Shown piece after piece: positions 1-9,965 of a stretch of DNA of 64,000 nucleotides. Under the pieces are notes generated by a model. The model was not told where the DNA came from. It was given only the letters and a program-made list of their open reading frames with translations, and did no database searches. Every line of letters starts with the position of its first letter. Position 1 is the first letter of the stretch. Made by a program: the position numbers and the translations under genes. The DNA comes from Paenarthrobacter nitroguajacolicus JCM 14115 (lineage in GTDB: Bacteria > Actinomycetota > Actinomycetes > Actinomycetales > Micrococcaceae): contig BBFS01000004.1 in assembly GCA_001313365.1 (NCBI GenBank), positions 1 through 64,000 on the forward strand, written 5' to 3'.

Positions 1-881
1 GGAGTCGGCACCGCCGGTGGCGCTGACTGCATTGCCCTCGACAACGGCGCCCCCTGCGCTGAGTGCCTGGCCGCCGGCCAGTGCCTGACGCCCGCTGACG
101 GACTGCCCGTCCAGGGCGGGCTGTGTGGTGCCGCTGGCAACAATGGCGATGGCCTTGATCAGGGTGCCCTTGCTTTCGGTGCGGAGGCGACGTCGTCGGC
201 CAGCATTTCGATCAGGGAGTTCACCGCGGTCTGGGCCAGCCGGGTGGTGGGGAACCATGGCAGGGCCTGACGCCAGGCAGCAAAGGCCCAAAGGAGGAGA
301 TCGTGGCGCTGGGACAGGTGCGCGTTCTCGTGAATCAGCACAGCCCGGAGTTCAGCTGGTTCCAGTGCTGCCATCAGGCCGTCGGAGAGTACCGTTACGG
401 ATCGGGCGCCGCCAGGGAGGCAGTAGGCGACGGGGGGAGTCGTGGTTGATCACCACGGTGCCGGGGCGTCGTCCGACGGTGACGCCAGAAGGGCCAGCAG
501 CTCGCGGTGGCGTCGCCGCTGGCGTTCAATCTTGTAATAGGTCAGCAGCAGGGTGAAGACCAGGTGGGCGGTCAACAGTGCCGCTGCGGAGAGCGCAAAA
601 AGGTGCCAAAAGCCCAGCGCCGTGGTGGGTTCGTTGTTGAAGACCATCCCGGCCAGGCTCTTGAGTCCCGCAATGAGGTTGTCCCCCCCGATGGGCTCGA
701 GTCCGTAAACGAGCATGGCCCCCCCGATCATGGACAAGCCACCAGCGAGGGCGATCGCTTGCCACAGCACCATGGCGGTGAAGGGGGATCGTGCCGGCCA
801 CTGTGCACGCGACAGGAGTACGGGTACTGGCCACGCCAGAATGATTGCCAGGACCGCAAGCAGGTATGAGGTCCAGAACAT
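1..881 (-). CDS. M56 family (BlaR1/MecR1-like) membrane metallopeptidase, partial at the window edge
   Basis: The product is a membrane-bound zinc metalloprotease of the type that acts as sensor and anti-repressor for a BlaI/MecI repressor. The N-terminus begins MFWTSYLLAVLAIILAW and forms a first membrane helix, and two more hydrophobic segments follow by about residue 130. After a frame break near position 450 comes the zinc motif HENAH (HExxH, around position 330), then SLIEMLADD, which supplies the typical third acidic ligand. A second break near position 200 leads into a Gly/Ala/Ser-rich tail that runs off the window at position 1. No penicillin-binding sensor domain is visible, unlike classical BlaR1. 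The start lies 5 bases after the blaI-like stop, so the two genes form one operon. The breaks look like sequencing errors. The family call is secure; the sensed signal is unknown. Confidence 0.85.
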
Positions 882-886
882 AGTGG

Positions 887-1276
887 CTAATTGTAGCCGA
901 GCAGTTTGCGCAGGGTAGCGGCTTCACTTTCGGTGACGGAACCAATGAAGCGTGCCAGGACGGCCTCGCGGTCCGGAGCCGAGCCCAGGACTTCGTGCAT
1001 GAGTTCGGCGGTGTGATCGGCGCGGCTGGAGACGGCTTGGTAGCGGTGTGGCCGCGTTCCGCGTTCGCGCTCCACCAGGCCCTTCTTTTCCAGGCGTGAG
1101 AGCACAGTGAGGACCGTGGTTACGGCCAGATCCTTGCCTTGATGACCCGCGGTGCCGTCACCGGCCTCGGAATCCTGCGCCAGGAGATCGCGCAGTGTGT
1201 TGGCGGTTGCAGCCTCCTGGCCTGCCCAGAGCAGATCCATCACTGCCCGTTCCAGTTCCCCCCCAAGACTTGCCAT
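887..1276 (-). CDS. BlaI/MecI/CopY family transcriptional repressor
   Basis: This 129-residue protein is intact. It begins MASLGGELERAVMDLLWAG and contains the winged-helix recognition region TTVLTVLSRLEKKGLVERE, followed by the C-terminal helical dimerisation part ending LRKLLGYN. Length and order of elements match BlaI/MecI repressors, which bind operator dyads as dimers and are inactivated when their partner M56 protease triggers cleavage. The partner gene follows 5 bases downstream. Upstream, between this gene and the divergent cydA, lie three perfect TTCTAC-N5-GTAGAA dyads, the nearest about 100 bases from this start. That arrangement predicts autoregulation plus control of the cytochrome bd genes. 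The family assignment is secure; the regulon is inference. Confidence 0.93.
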   Translation of the reverse strand: MASLGGELERAVMDLLWAGQEAATANTLRDLLAQDSEAGDGTAGHQGKDLAVTTVLTVLSRLEKKGLVERERGTRPHRYQAVSSRADHTAELMHEVLGSAPDREAVLARFIGSVTESEAATLRKLLGYN

Positions 1277-1374
1277 TTATACGTCCCTACCTTCCGCTTC
1301 CCGGTGCAGGGTGGCTGCTGCCGGGAGCGATGATCCAACATTCCACAATAAATCTACCGCTTTTCAGAGCTTCA

Positions 1375-1391
1375 TTCTACGTGAGGTAGAA
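1375..1391. promoter_or_regulatory. Putative BlaI-type operator 1 (blaI-proximal)
   Basis: The site reads TTCTAC-GTGAG-GTAGAA, a perfect 6+5+6 dyad of 17 bases. It has the same arms and spacer length as two more sites next to cydA. It lies about 100 bases upstream of the repressor start, where it could serve autoregulation. BlaI-family operators are dyads of this general form; binding here is inferred. Confidence 0.65.
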
Positions 1392-1473
1392 CTATCGGCG
1401 CGCCGCGCCCCTGAGCGATCCCTTGCGCGTGGGTTACGCCACTTGAAGAATGGGTTTCGTCTCCCTCCATTTG

Positions 1474-1490
1474 TTCTACACTGTGTAGAA
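1474..1490. promoter_or_regulatory. Putative BlaI-type operator 2 (cydA-proximal)
   Basis: The site reads TTCTAC-ACTGT-GTAGAA, a perfect dyad with arms identical to operators 1 and 3 but a different spacer. It is centred 25 bases from operator 3 and 67 bases before the cydA start codon begins its final approach, so it probably overlaps the cydA promoter. Two phased sites would allow cooperative repression. Confidence 0.68.
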
Positions 1491-1498
1491 GAGAAGTT

Positions 1499-1515
1499 TT
1501 CTACGTGACGTAGAA
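1499..1515. promoter_or_regulatory. Putative BlaI-type operator 3 (cydA-proximal)
   Basis: The site reads TTCTAC-GTGAC-GTAGAA, again a perfect 6+5+6 dyad. It ends about 40 bases before the cydA start codon, so a bound repressor would sit over or just downstream of a promoter. Its spacer differs by one base from that of operator 1. Confidence 0.68.
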
Positions 1516-1556
1516 GTAAGGTCATCGTACTTCGGTCCACCGCACAAAGGACAGCC

Positions 1557-3179
1557 ATGGACGCCTTGGAAATCGCACGCTGGCAGTTTGGTATCACTAC
1601 CGTCTACCACTTCATGATGGTGCCGCTCACCATTGGCCTCGGCCTGGTAGTGGCCATCATCCAGACCATTTGGTACCGCACCGGCAAGCCCGAGTACCTG
1701 CGGATGACCAAGTTCTGGGGAAAGCTCTTCCTCATCAACTTCATCATGGGCGTAGCCACCGGCATCGTCCAGGAATTCCAGTTCGGCATGGCGTGGAGTG
1801 AGTACAGCCGTTTCGTCGGGGGGGATGTTTTTGGTGCGCCCCTGGCCCTCGAAGCACTGTTGGCCTTCTTCGTTGAATCCACCTTCCTGGGACTGTGGAT
1901 CTTTGGCTGGAAGCAACTGAAGCGCGGCGTCCACCTGGCGTGCTTGTGGATCGCGTGATTGGTTCAGTCTTCTCCGCATACTTCATCATCGTGGCCAACT
2001 CCTGGATGCAGCACCCCGTGGGCGTTGAGATGGTGGATGGCCGGCCCGTGATGACCGATGCCTGGGCTGTGTTCACCAACAACACGGCGCTGGTTGCGGT
2101 GCCCCCCCACACACTGTTCGGTGCACTGGCTGTCGCGGGCGCTTCCTGTTGGGTATCGCCTGGTACCACCTCTGGCGCCGCCGCCACGATGGCATTGATG
2201 TGGTGGGCAAGGACGGCAAGCTGGTTCCCGGCGAGGCCGCAATCCCGGGCCGTGACAAAGCGACTACACCGTATGGATGACATCCTTGCGAATTGGTGCA
2301 GTGGTGGCCATGATCTCCTTCGCAGGAACGGCCATCACAGGTGACCTCCAGGGCAAACTGATGTTCGAGCAGCAGCCCATGAAGATGGCTGCAGCGGAAG
2401 CTGCCTGCCATGACGGCACGGGCTTCTCGGTCCTGAGCGTCGGCAACCTCGGTGCCACCAACTGCGACGACATCGTGGCTGTCATCGAAGTACCCGGCAT
2501 CCTCTCCTTCCTGGCCAAGGGCGACTTCACCACCGAGGTCAAGGGCGTGAACAGCCTGCTGGGTGAGTACAAGGAGAAGTACGGCACCCACCTGCCGGAC
2601 AACCCCCCCCTGTACGGTGAGCGCGCCGGACAGGAAATTCAATACGTGCCTGTCATGGAAGTGACCTACTGGGGCTTCCGCATGATGATCGGCTTCGGTG
2701 GCCTCGCCGCATTCGCCGCACTGTTGGCCCTCTGGGTCACCCGCAAGGGCGTGGTTCCCGGGTCAAAATGGCTCATGCGTCTTGCCGTCCTGGGGGATCC
2801 TCGCACCGTTCGGCGCCAACGCCGCAGGCTGGATCTTCACCGAAATGGGCAGGCAGCCGTTCGTGGTGGCCCCCAACCCTGACATGAACGGAATCGACCA
2901 GGTCTTCATGTTCACCGCTGCCGCGGTATCTCCGGGGGGGTCAGCGCAGGAGAGCTCATGACCTCGCTGGTAGCCCTCACCGCCATCTACGCCGTGCTGC
3001 TGGTGGTGGAGGTGAAGCTCTTGGTCAAGTACATCCGCGGTGGCGTGGCCTCGGCGATGCCCGAACTGGGCCACGCGCAGGACTCCGACGACCAACGTGA
3101 CAAGAACGACGACGGCACCGGACCGGACAAGTCCGGCGACGACGTCCTGGCATTCGCTACTAAGGCCAAGGGGTACTGA
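1557..3179 (+). CDS. cydA: Cytochrome bd ubiquinol oxidase subunit I
   Basis: This subunit of the bd-type quinol oxidase carries hemes b558, b595 and d and oxidises quinol while reducing oxygen. The start [18 protein letters not shown] places the heme b595 histidine at about residue 18. Further landmarks are [27 protein letters not shown] with the b558 histidine, the Q-loop start [17 protein letters not shown] with the b558 methionine region, and [11 protein letters not shown]. The C-terminus ends in a charged tail closing AFATKAKGY. About 540 residues is normal for the short-Q-loop actinobacterial form. A good ribosome site (AAAGGA) precedes the ATG. Frame breaks near 1950, 2135, 2262, 2795 and 2935 interrupt well-conserved sequence and are probably read errors. 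It is first in the operon and two putative BlaI operators precede it. Confidence 0.95.
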
Positions 3180-3181
3180 CA

Positions 3182-4266
3182 ATGGAACTGTTGCCAACCA
3201 TCTGGTTCGTAGCCATCGCCGTGTTGTGGACCGGTTATCTCTTCCTGGAGGGTTTCGACCTCGGCGTCGGCATGCTCATGAAGCTGTTTGCCCGCCACAA
3301 CACCGACCGCCGCGTGCTGCTGAACACCATAGGCCCGGTATGGGACGGCAATGAGGTGTGGCTGCTCACCGCAGCCGGTGCCACCTTCGCAGCTTCCCTC
3401 TCTGGTACGCCTCGCTGTTCTCCAGCCTCTACCTCCCGCTACTGGCAGTCCTGGCCGCTTGATCTTCCGGGCAGTCGCTTTCGAATACAGGGGGGGCAAG
3501 GTGGACTCCGGGCAGTGGCGCAACCGCTGGGACTGGGCGATCGCGATCGGGTCCTTCGTGGCCGCGTTCGGCATCGGCGCAGCCTTGGCGCTCACCACCA
3601 CGGGCCTGCCCTTGAATGCCAATGGGGGGGACCGCGTCGGTGGCCCAATGTCCTGGTTCAGCGGCTACGCACTCCTTGGCGGTTTCGGTGTGGTGGCGTT
3701 TGCCTGGTACACGCACTGGCGTTCCTTGCCCTTAAGACCGACGGCGACGTGCGGCATCGCGCCCGCCGCTGGTTCATTCGACTGGTGCCGTTCGCCGTGT
3801 TGCCGATGTTCGGCTGGATGGTGGCCGTCCAGTTCCTGAGCGGTAAGCCCTGGACCTGGGCCCTGGTGGCAGCAGCTATCGTCGCAGTGGTCCTGGCGTG
3901 GCGGCTGGCCCGAGCCGGGTCTGAAGGACGCGCCTTCAGTGCCCTCGGCGCGTTCATTGTGTGCGCCACTGCTCGATCTTCGGAGCTGCCTTCCCGGTGG
4001 TCATCCCCTCCACGATCGATCCCGCCTTCAACTTGACCATCTCCAATGCCTCGTCCTCGGACTACACGCTGGGCCTCATGAGCATCGTTGCAGCCGTTGG
4101 CCTGCCACTCGTGATTGCCTACCAGTCATGGACGTACTGGGTGTTCCGTCGGCGCGTAAGCGCGGCCCACATCCCCGAAGCCCACGGGTTCCTGCCAGCC
4201 ATCGCCGCCAAGGTGATGATCCCCAAGGACAGCTCGCCGGCCACACCACGCAAATCGGGAGAATAG
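3182..4266 (+). CDS. cydB: Cytochrome bd ubiquinol oxidase subunit II
   Basis: CydB is the second membrane subunit of cytochrome bd and is needed for heme assembly and stability. The gene starts 2 bases after the cydA stop and begins MELLPTIWFVAIAVLWTGYL, followed by FLEGFDLGVGMLMKLF and the family hallmark GPVWDGNEVWLLTAAGA. Later landmarks are the WFSGYALLGGFGVVAF segment and the C-terminal block IDPAFNLTISNASSSDYTL. About 360 residues with multiple hydrophobic helices agrees with the family. Breaks near 3400, 3460, 3715 and 3960 disrupt conserved sequence in every case, so I read this as one functional gene. It is co-transcribed with cydA. Confidence 0.94.
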
Positions 4267-4276
4267 CCGCCCCCCC

Positions 4277-7200
4277 ATGAAACCCGTGTTCCCTACCGGC
4301 CCAGCCACGCGATCGGCGCTCTACGCCCTTGGCCTGATGTCCACCCTCAAAGCACTGTCCCTGGTGCTCATGGCCCAGGCTGTGGCGGGGGATGCTGGCC
4401 GGACTAACGTCCGGGGGCAGGGAACTCCGGCCCGGCGGACTGGAACAACGGGCTGATCTGGGGCACGGTGGGGGCAGTCCTCAGGTCGCTGACCGTGTGG
4501 GGGCCAAGGCATTGCCTCCAGGCGGGCCGCCCTGGGCGTCAAAGAGGAACTGCGGGCACGGCTCTTGAGGCGCTCGCTGTCCGACGGCGTCTCGTCGCCC
4601 GTAGCGGGAATGAACGACGGCGGCCTGGCGATCCTTGCCACGCGGGGGCCTGGACGCACTGGACGACTACTACACCCAATACCTGCCTGCCATCGTGAAC
4701 TGCGCTACGGTCCCGCTCCTGATCGGAGCCCGGATCCTCTTCGCCGACTGGGTAAGTGCTGTGGTGATCGTCCTGACGGTTCCACTGGTGCCCCTGTTCA
4801 TGGTCCTCATCGGCAGGCACACCGAAGACACCGTCCGGGAGGCGCAAAGCACGCTCCGGAAACTGTCCGGCCACATCCTTGAACTCGCCAAAGGCCTTCC
4901 CGTCCTAGTGGGCCTGGGACGTGCCACCGAACAGCGCGCAGCCCTGGAAGACATCTCCGAGCAATACCGGACCCGGACCATGGGCACGCTCCGCACGGCG
5001 TTCCTTTCCGCACTGGCCCTGGAACTCATAGCGACGATCTCCGTGGCCGTAGTGGCTGTGTTCATCGGCGTACGGCTGGTGCATGGCGACATGGCCCTTG
5101 AAGCCGGTCTCCTGGCACTGATCCTGGCCCCGGATTGCTACCTTCCCTACGGGAACTCGGCACCGCCCACCACGCAAGCGATGACGGCAGGGCAGCCCTC
5201 GAAACCACCAACGCCGTACTGGATGCCCCCCGCACACGAGCGCCTGCAGGATCATGGGCCTTCCAACACTGAGCAGGCCAGCACAGAATCTTCCTGCACA
5301 GAACCGTCCGGCACTGCACAGGCCGGGGGGTAGTTGTGAGCGGATTGTCCGTGACGTACCACGGAAGGTCAGCAGCCGCCGTCGGGCCCCTCAGCTTCAC
5401 TGCCGCGCCCGGGCGCGTTACGGCCCTCGACGGCGACAGCGGCTCCGGGAAGAGCACAGTCCTGGGTGTCCTCGCCGGGCTCATCGGCCAAGGGCCGGGA
5501 GCCTCGGTCACAGGAACCGTCACCGGTGCGGACCCGGGGGGGACAGTGGCGTGGGTTCCGCAACACCCTGTCATGGCCACCGAAACTGTGCAGAAAGAGA
5601 TTGAACTCTATCTTGACGGGTACAAGGGGGGGAACGCCTCCGAGACCGTCACCCGTGTCCTTCGGAAGGCCTCTGCAGAGCACCTGGCTGCCAGGAACCC
5701 AGCGGAACTAAGCCCCCGGAGAGCTGCGGCGGATCGCCCTCGCCCGTGGACTGGCCCGCGTGGAAGCAGGCGCTACGGTCCTGTTGCTCGACGAGCCCAC
5801 CGCCCATCTGGACCAATACTCCGCCAGCGTGGTCCGTCGCGCGATAGAGTCGCTTCGTGGCAACGTCACCGTGATCCTGGTGGCCCACGACGCCGCCACC
5901 CGGGCGCTCGCCGACCACCTGGTACCCGTAGGGCAGCAGCAGCAGCACCGCCAGGGGGACCTCGGTGCCATAGTGGCCGGGGCGAGCAGTCCGCGCGGTA
6001 CCCGTGGCGGGGGTTGTTACAGTCCCGGCGAAGGAAGCCAGTCCCCCCAACGCGGCCTCCCGCCCGCTCCCACGACCAGCAGCCTGCATGGTCTCCTGCG
6101 GGCTCTGCGACCCGTACGTTGGAAGTTCCTTGCCGCAGGTGTCGTGGCCGTCCTGGCCGCCCTCTTCGCAGTGGCACTGTCAGGTCTGTCCGGGTGGCTG
6201 ATCATCCGCGCCAGCGAACAACCGCCCATTCTCTACCTGCTCGGCGCGATCGTCGGAGTCAGGTTCTTCGGTATAGGAAGGGCCGTTCTGCGTTATTGCG
6301 AGCGGCTCTTGACCCATGATGCTGTCTTCGCTGCGATGACCCGGCTCCGCGGTGCTCTGTGGGCATCGCTGAGCCGCAGGGCGCTGTCCCTCCGGCGCTC
6401 CTCCAAGGCGGCAACGTGTTGGGATCCATCGTGGACGACGTGGACACCCTCCGCGATCTTCTGCCCAGGGTTGTCCTCCCTCCGTAACTGCCCTTGGAGT
6501 CGGGGGGCGGCGGCGATCCTCGCTACAGCCATCGTTTTACCGGCGGCCTGCCGGCGGTGGTGGCAGCCGCCGTCGTCGGCCTGGTCCTTGCCCCCCCGAC
6601 CCTTGCGGTCCTGGCTGACAGGAACGCCGCCAAGGCTGAACAGCAGATGCGTTCAGTGGTGCTTCGGGGGAGTGGCCGCAGCCCTCGATGCCCGTGCGGA
6701 ACTGAGCGCCAACGGGGTGGGGGGGGAGCCTGTCCTCGGTGCACTGCGCGACAAAGACCGCACCGCCACCCTCTCTGCACAACGGTCGGCATGGGCTGAA
6801 GGGCTCGGCCAGGCAGTGATTGTCCTGGCTTGCTCGATGGCCGCCTTGTGGGCGGGCGTCCTGAGTGCACCCGCCGTACTGAACGGCACTGTCGCCCCGG
6901 AACTGGCAGCTGTCATTGTCCTCATGCAACTAGCCCTGGTTGAACCCTTTGGTGGCATCGTGTCCGCTGTGCGCCAAGCCCCGGCGCTCGCAGCCGTGCT
7001 CGGCCGCGTGGCAGCATCCGGCGCTTTGGACACCCCCACCCACCCCCCCAGGGAGCCAAGCGGAAGAGCACGACGGCGGCACGCGTCGCCTGCCTGATCG
7101 GCCGGCCGGGCGGGACTGGAGTTGCGGGGGTGCGTCAGCGTCCTGGCCGGGTGGCCCGAACGTCTTTTCCGGTGTGAATGCTGTTGCCGAGCCCGGCCGC

Positions 7201-7791
7201 TGGCTTGCCGTGACCGGCCCCCCCTCCGGTGCAGGGAAGTCCACGCTCCTCTCGGTACTTCTCGGATTCCTGCCCCCCCTGACAGAAGGAACTGTGAAGC
7301 TCACTGGAAAAGCTGCGTGGTGCCCCCCCCAGGAGGCACACCTGTTCGACTCCACTGTCCGCGGCAACCTCCTGCTGAGCCGCCCGGCTGCAGCGAAGCC
7401 CAGCGAGTCAGAGATGCGCAATGCGCTGGCCGACGTCGGGCTTGATTCAGTCGTGGCGGCACTGCCGGAAGGGCTCGATGCCCGTATCGGCCCTGGCGGT
7501 TCTTTCCTGAGCGGCGGCGAACGTCAGCGGCTTGCCATGGCCAGGACGCTCCTGACCGGAGCCACCGTCTTGTTGCTTGACGAACCTACGGCCCACTTGG
7601 ATGCGGGCTCGGCGCGGGAAATGATGGCCATTCTGCGCAATGGACTCAAGGACGTCACCGTTGTCCTGGTTACGCATAATCCGGATGATATTGATCCGGC
7701 AGATGGGCGGCTGGAGTTGCCTGCAACCCAGGGTGCCGGGAAGCGAAGCCCGGGCGCGGCGGAACTGGTGGGAAGGTCTACTCCTCAGTAG
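4277..7791 (+). CDS. cydDC: Fused CydDC thiol-exporting ABC transporter
   Basis: CydDC exports glutathione or cysteine equivalents and is required to assemble cytochrome bd. Four modules are readable in order: a CydD membrane domain (4277-5150, including TVPLLIGARILFADWVSAVV), a first ATPase (5336-5960) with Walker A GDSGSGKST and Walker B VLLLDEPTAHLD, a CydC membrane domain (about 6090-7030, LLGAIVGVRFFGIGRAVLRY), and a second ATPase (about 7100-7790) with a Walker A near 7210 (SGAGKST), signature LSGGERQRLAMAR and a second LLLDEPTAHLD. The first ATPase and second membrane domain share one open frame, so I call a single fusion of about 1170 residues, as known in other actinobacteria. Many frame breaks lie elsewhere. 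Separate cydD and cydC genes are the alternative. Confidence 0.85.
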
Positions 7792-7800
7792 CCTGTTGGC

Positions 7801-8821
7801 ATGCCTTTCGAAACCGCACGCCAAGTCATGCCCGACGCCGTTGCAACCGGCCTGAGCTGGCGACCAGCCACCATGGCAGACCTCGGGAACTGGGCGGGCC
7901 TGATTGCCCGGACGGCCGCCGTCGAACATCCCGTCTGGTACGAAAAGCGCGGCGACCTGGTCCACATCCTGGAGTCGACCAAGAACCCGGCGGAAACGAG
8001 CACGCTGCTGGGCGTCGACTCCGACGGTGTGGCGCGTGCCTACGGTCGAATCGCCAAGAATCCCGAGGGCGACAAAGCCACCGGAATGGCGTGCGTTGAC
8101 CCGGAATGGCAACAGCGGGGCATCGGCTCTGCAGTGCTGCTGTGGCAGGAAGGACAAGTACGCTCCCGGTTCGAGTCCGATCAAGCTGCCGGACACACCA
8201 CAGCACCGCCACGTCTCCGCATCCAGACGGAGGAACAGCACGAGCACCAGGCAACACTCCTGATGGGTCACGGCTACGGCGCCGTGCGTTGGTTCAACGA
8301 AATGCACCGGCCCCTGTCCCGGCAACTGCCCGAGGCGCCCCTGAGTGCAGGACTCGAGCTCAGGACGCTGGATCCATCGCTCTTCGAACCCGTGCGCCAA
8401 GCCATAACGATGCGTTCAGGGACCACTGGGGGGGAGCGAGCCACGGGATGAAGAATCGTGGCGCTTCACTATTGAGGAACCGACGGCCCGGCACGATCTC
8501 AGTGCTGTGGTTATTGATTCCGGCACGGGGGGGAGGTGGCCGGATACCAGCTAACCAGCTTTGATCCCGACTCTGCCGCCGATCGCGGTTTCAAGGAAGG
8601 CTACACAGAGCTCCTTGGTGTGCGGCGGGCCTATCGCGGTCGGGGGGGCATAGCCCAAGCACTGCTCGCCGATGCCATGCAGCGCTACGCCTTAGCGGGA
8701 ATGGACGTGGCCTCACTGGACGTGGACTCGGCCAACCCCCCCACGGGGGGCGTTGGAACTCTACTTGGGCATGGGTTATGCGCCAGTGAACCGCAGTATG
8801 ACGTGGGAGAAGATGCTCTAG
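7801..8821 (+). CDS. Tandem GNAT-domain N-acetyltransferase
   Basis: Two acetyltransferase folds are readable. The N-terminal half carries GMACVDPEWQQRGIGSAVLL, whose QRGIG matches the acetyl-CoA-binding loop. The C-terminal half carries YTELLGVRRAYRGRGG and IAQALLADAM, a second acetyl-CoA loop. The layout (about 340 residues, two GNATs) resembles mycothiol-synthase-like tandem GNAT proteins, but I see nothing that fixes the substrate. The gene begins 9 bases after cydDC and may be co-transcribed with it. Breaks occur near 8400, 8530 and 8745. The stop at 8819 follows MTWEKML. The family is sure, the substrate is not. Confidence 0.8.
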
Positions 8822-8824
8822 TTT

Positions 8825-9345
8825 TTAGCCGTCCACATCATGAAGGTGATGAACAACGTCGTGGAGGAAGTACTGGGAGAACGTCAGCACGGTGAATGAG
8901 GATCCGTTGCTGCGCGTTCCGGTGCGTTGCCAATCATCCTCAGTGACGCGGGCGAAGGACTCGGCAATCTCGTTGCCCTCTGCCTCCAGTTCGTCGGCCA
9001 CCGTGCGCGGATCAGCGGAACCGTACTCACCGTCGATCGCGGCCTGGTCCTGGTCCCAATTGGCAAACCGGGCGTCATCCTCGGTGAGCATCAGGTTCAG
9101 GCGCTGATCGAAGAGGCTGAAGACGTCCCGGACGTGGCAGGCGTACTCCAGGTTGGACCATGTGTGGTCGTTGGGACGTGTTGCAACATCCTCCCGGCGC
9201 AGCACGGCCCGCCACCGGGGGAAGCATGTTCAGGACGGTGCCGGGCACCGTGGAAGGGGTCACCGTTGCGGGGTCGAAACCGCACTCGGGGCAGGGCTGT
9301 GAGAGCACCCAGGTCCAGTCTTTTTCATCGGGGGATGATCGGCAT
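8825..9345 (-). CDS. DinB-like protein with an N-terminal Cys-rich motif
   Basis: The main part, from about residue 45, shows DinB-type helices: NDHTWSNLEYACHVRDVFSLF supplies the first metal-binding histidine and YFLHDVVHHLHDV supplies the C-terminal histidine pair. These proteins form a metal-binding four-helix bundle used by thiol-dependent transferases and hydrolases. Upstream, in another frame after a one-base C-run gain at 9330, the protein starts MPIIP and reads SQPCPECGFDPATVT, a CPxCGF motif common in actinobacterial members. About 170 residues is typical. The gene converges on the upstream GNAT gene with a 3-base gap. The specific reaction is unknown. Confidence 0.78.
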
Positions 9346-9478
9346 GCGGCCAGTCTAAGCTGAACCTGCGCGGGCCCCCCCTCTACAGCCCACGAAATAT
9401 GGTGTCGTTTTCCAATTACTTACGGACCCTGCCAAGAGTAAAGTTCGTTCCGGGGGGGAGAGCCGGAAAGAGAAAACA

Positions 9479-9861
9479 ATGCTCAAGGATCAGCAGGTTG
9501 GTGCCGTCCTACCGGCACAGGACATAGCCCGGGCACGCGCGTACTACAGCGAAAAACTCGGACTGGAACCCGAAAATCCGGACGACGACGACAACCTCCA
9601 GTACAGGTGTGGCGACGGAACCGGATTCTTTGTCTATCAAACGTCCAATGCAGGGACTGCCAAGAATACCCAGATGGCTGGACGGTCAGCGATGTCCGGG
9701 CCACAGTGCAGGAGCTGCGCGGCAAGGGAGTCAAGTTCGAAGACTACGACTTCCCGGGCCTGAAGACTGAAGACGGCATCGCTACGATGCCTGATGGAAG
9801 CGCCGCAGCATGGTTCCTCGACAGTGAGGGAAACATACTGAGCATCAACCAAACCGGCTAG
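9479..9861 (+). CDS. VOC (glyoxalase/bleomycin resistance) family protein
   Basis: This protein of about 127 residues begins MLKDQQVGAVLPAQDIARA, then ARAYYSEKLGLEPE, the classic first beta-alpha unit of VOC proteins. After a frame break near 9665 it continues TVSDVRATVQELRGKGVKFE and ends AAWFLDSEGNILSINQTG, the typical last strand with a metal-binding or structural Asp. A single VOC module would act as a dimer. The substrate cannot be told from sequence. It is followed by a strong hairpin shared with the convergent parC. Confidence 0.82.
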
Positions 9862-9893
9862 CCCGTGCGGTGGCTTCACAGCCACGGCAGCAC

Positions 9894-9927
9894 AAAGGCC
9901 GGAGGTCTGTAACCCCCCCCGGCCTTT
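9894..9927. terminator. Bidirectional hairpin terminator between the VOC gene and parC
   Basis: AAAGGCCGG at 9894-9902 pairs with CCGGCCTTT at 9919-9927, and the stem can be extended by flanking CACGGC/GCCGTG. It sits between two convergent genes and carries A and T tracts on its edges, which fits termination in both directions. Confidence 0.7.
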
Positions 9928-9965
9928 GCCGTGCAGTTCGGGTACCCCCCCGTGATTATTCCGCG

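Noticed and set aside
887..1276. Beta-lactam resistance regulator (blaI with bla)
   Set aside because: No beta-lactamase or penicillin-binding gene is present; the only target with matching operators is cydA.
5336..7791. Separate unrelated ABC transporters downstream of cydD
   Set aside because: The first ATPase continues in one frame into the CydC membrane domain and both ATPases share CydDC-type motifs.
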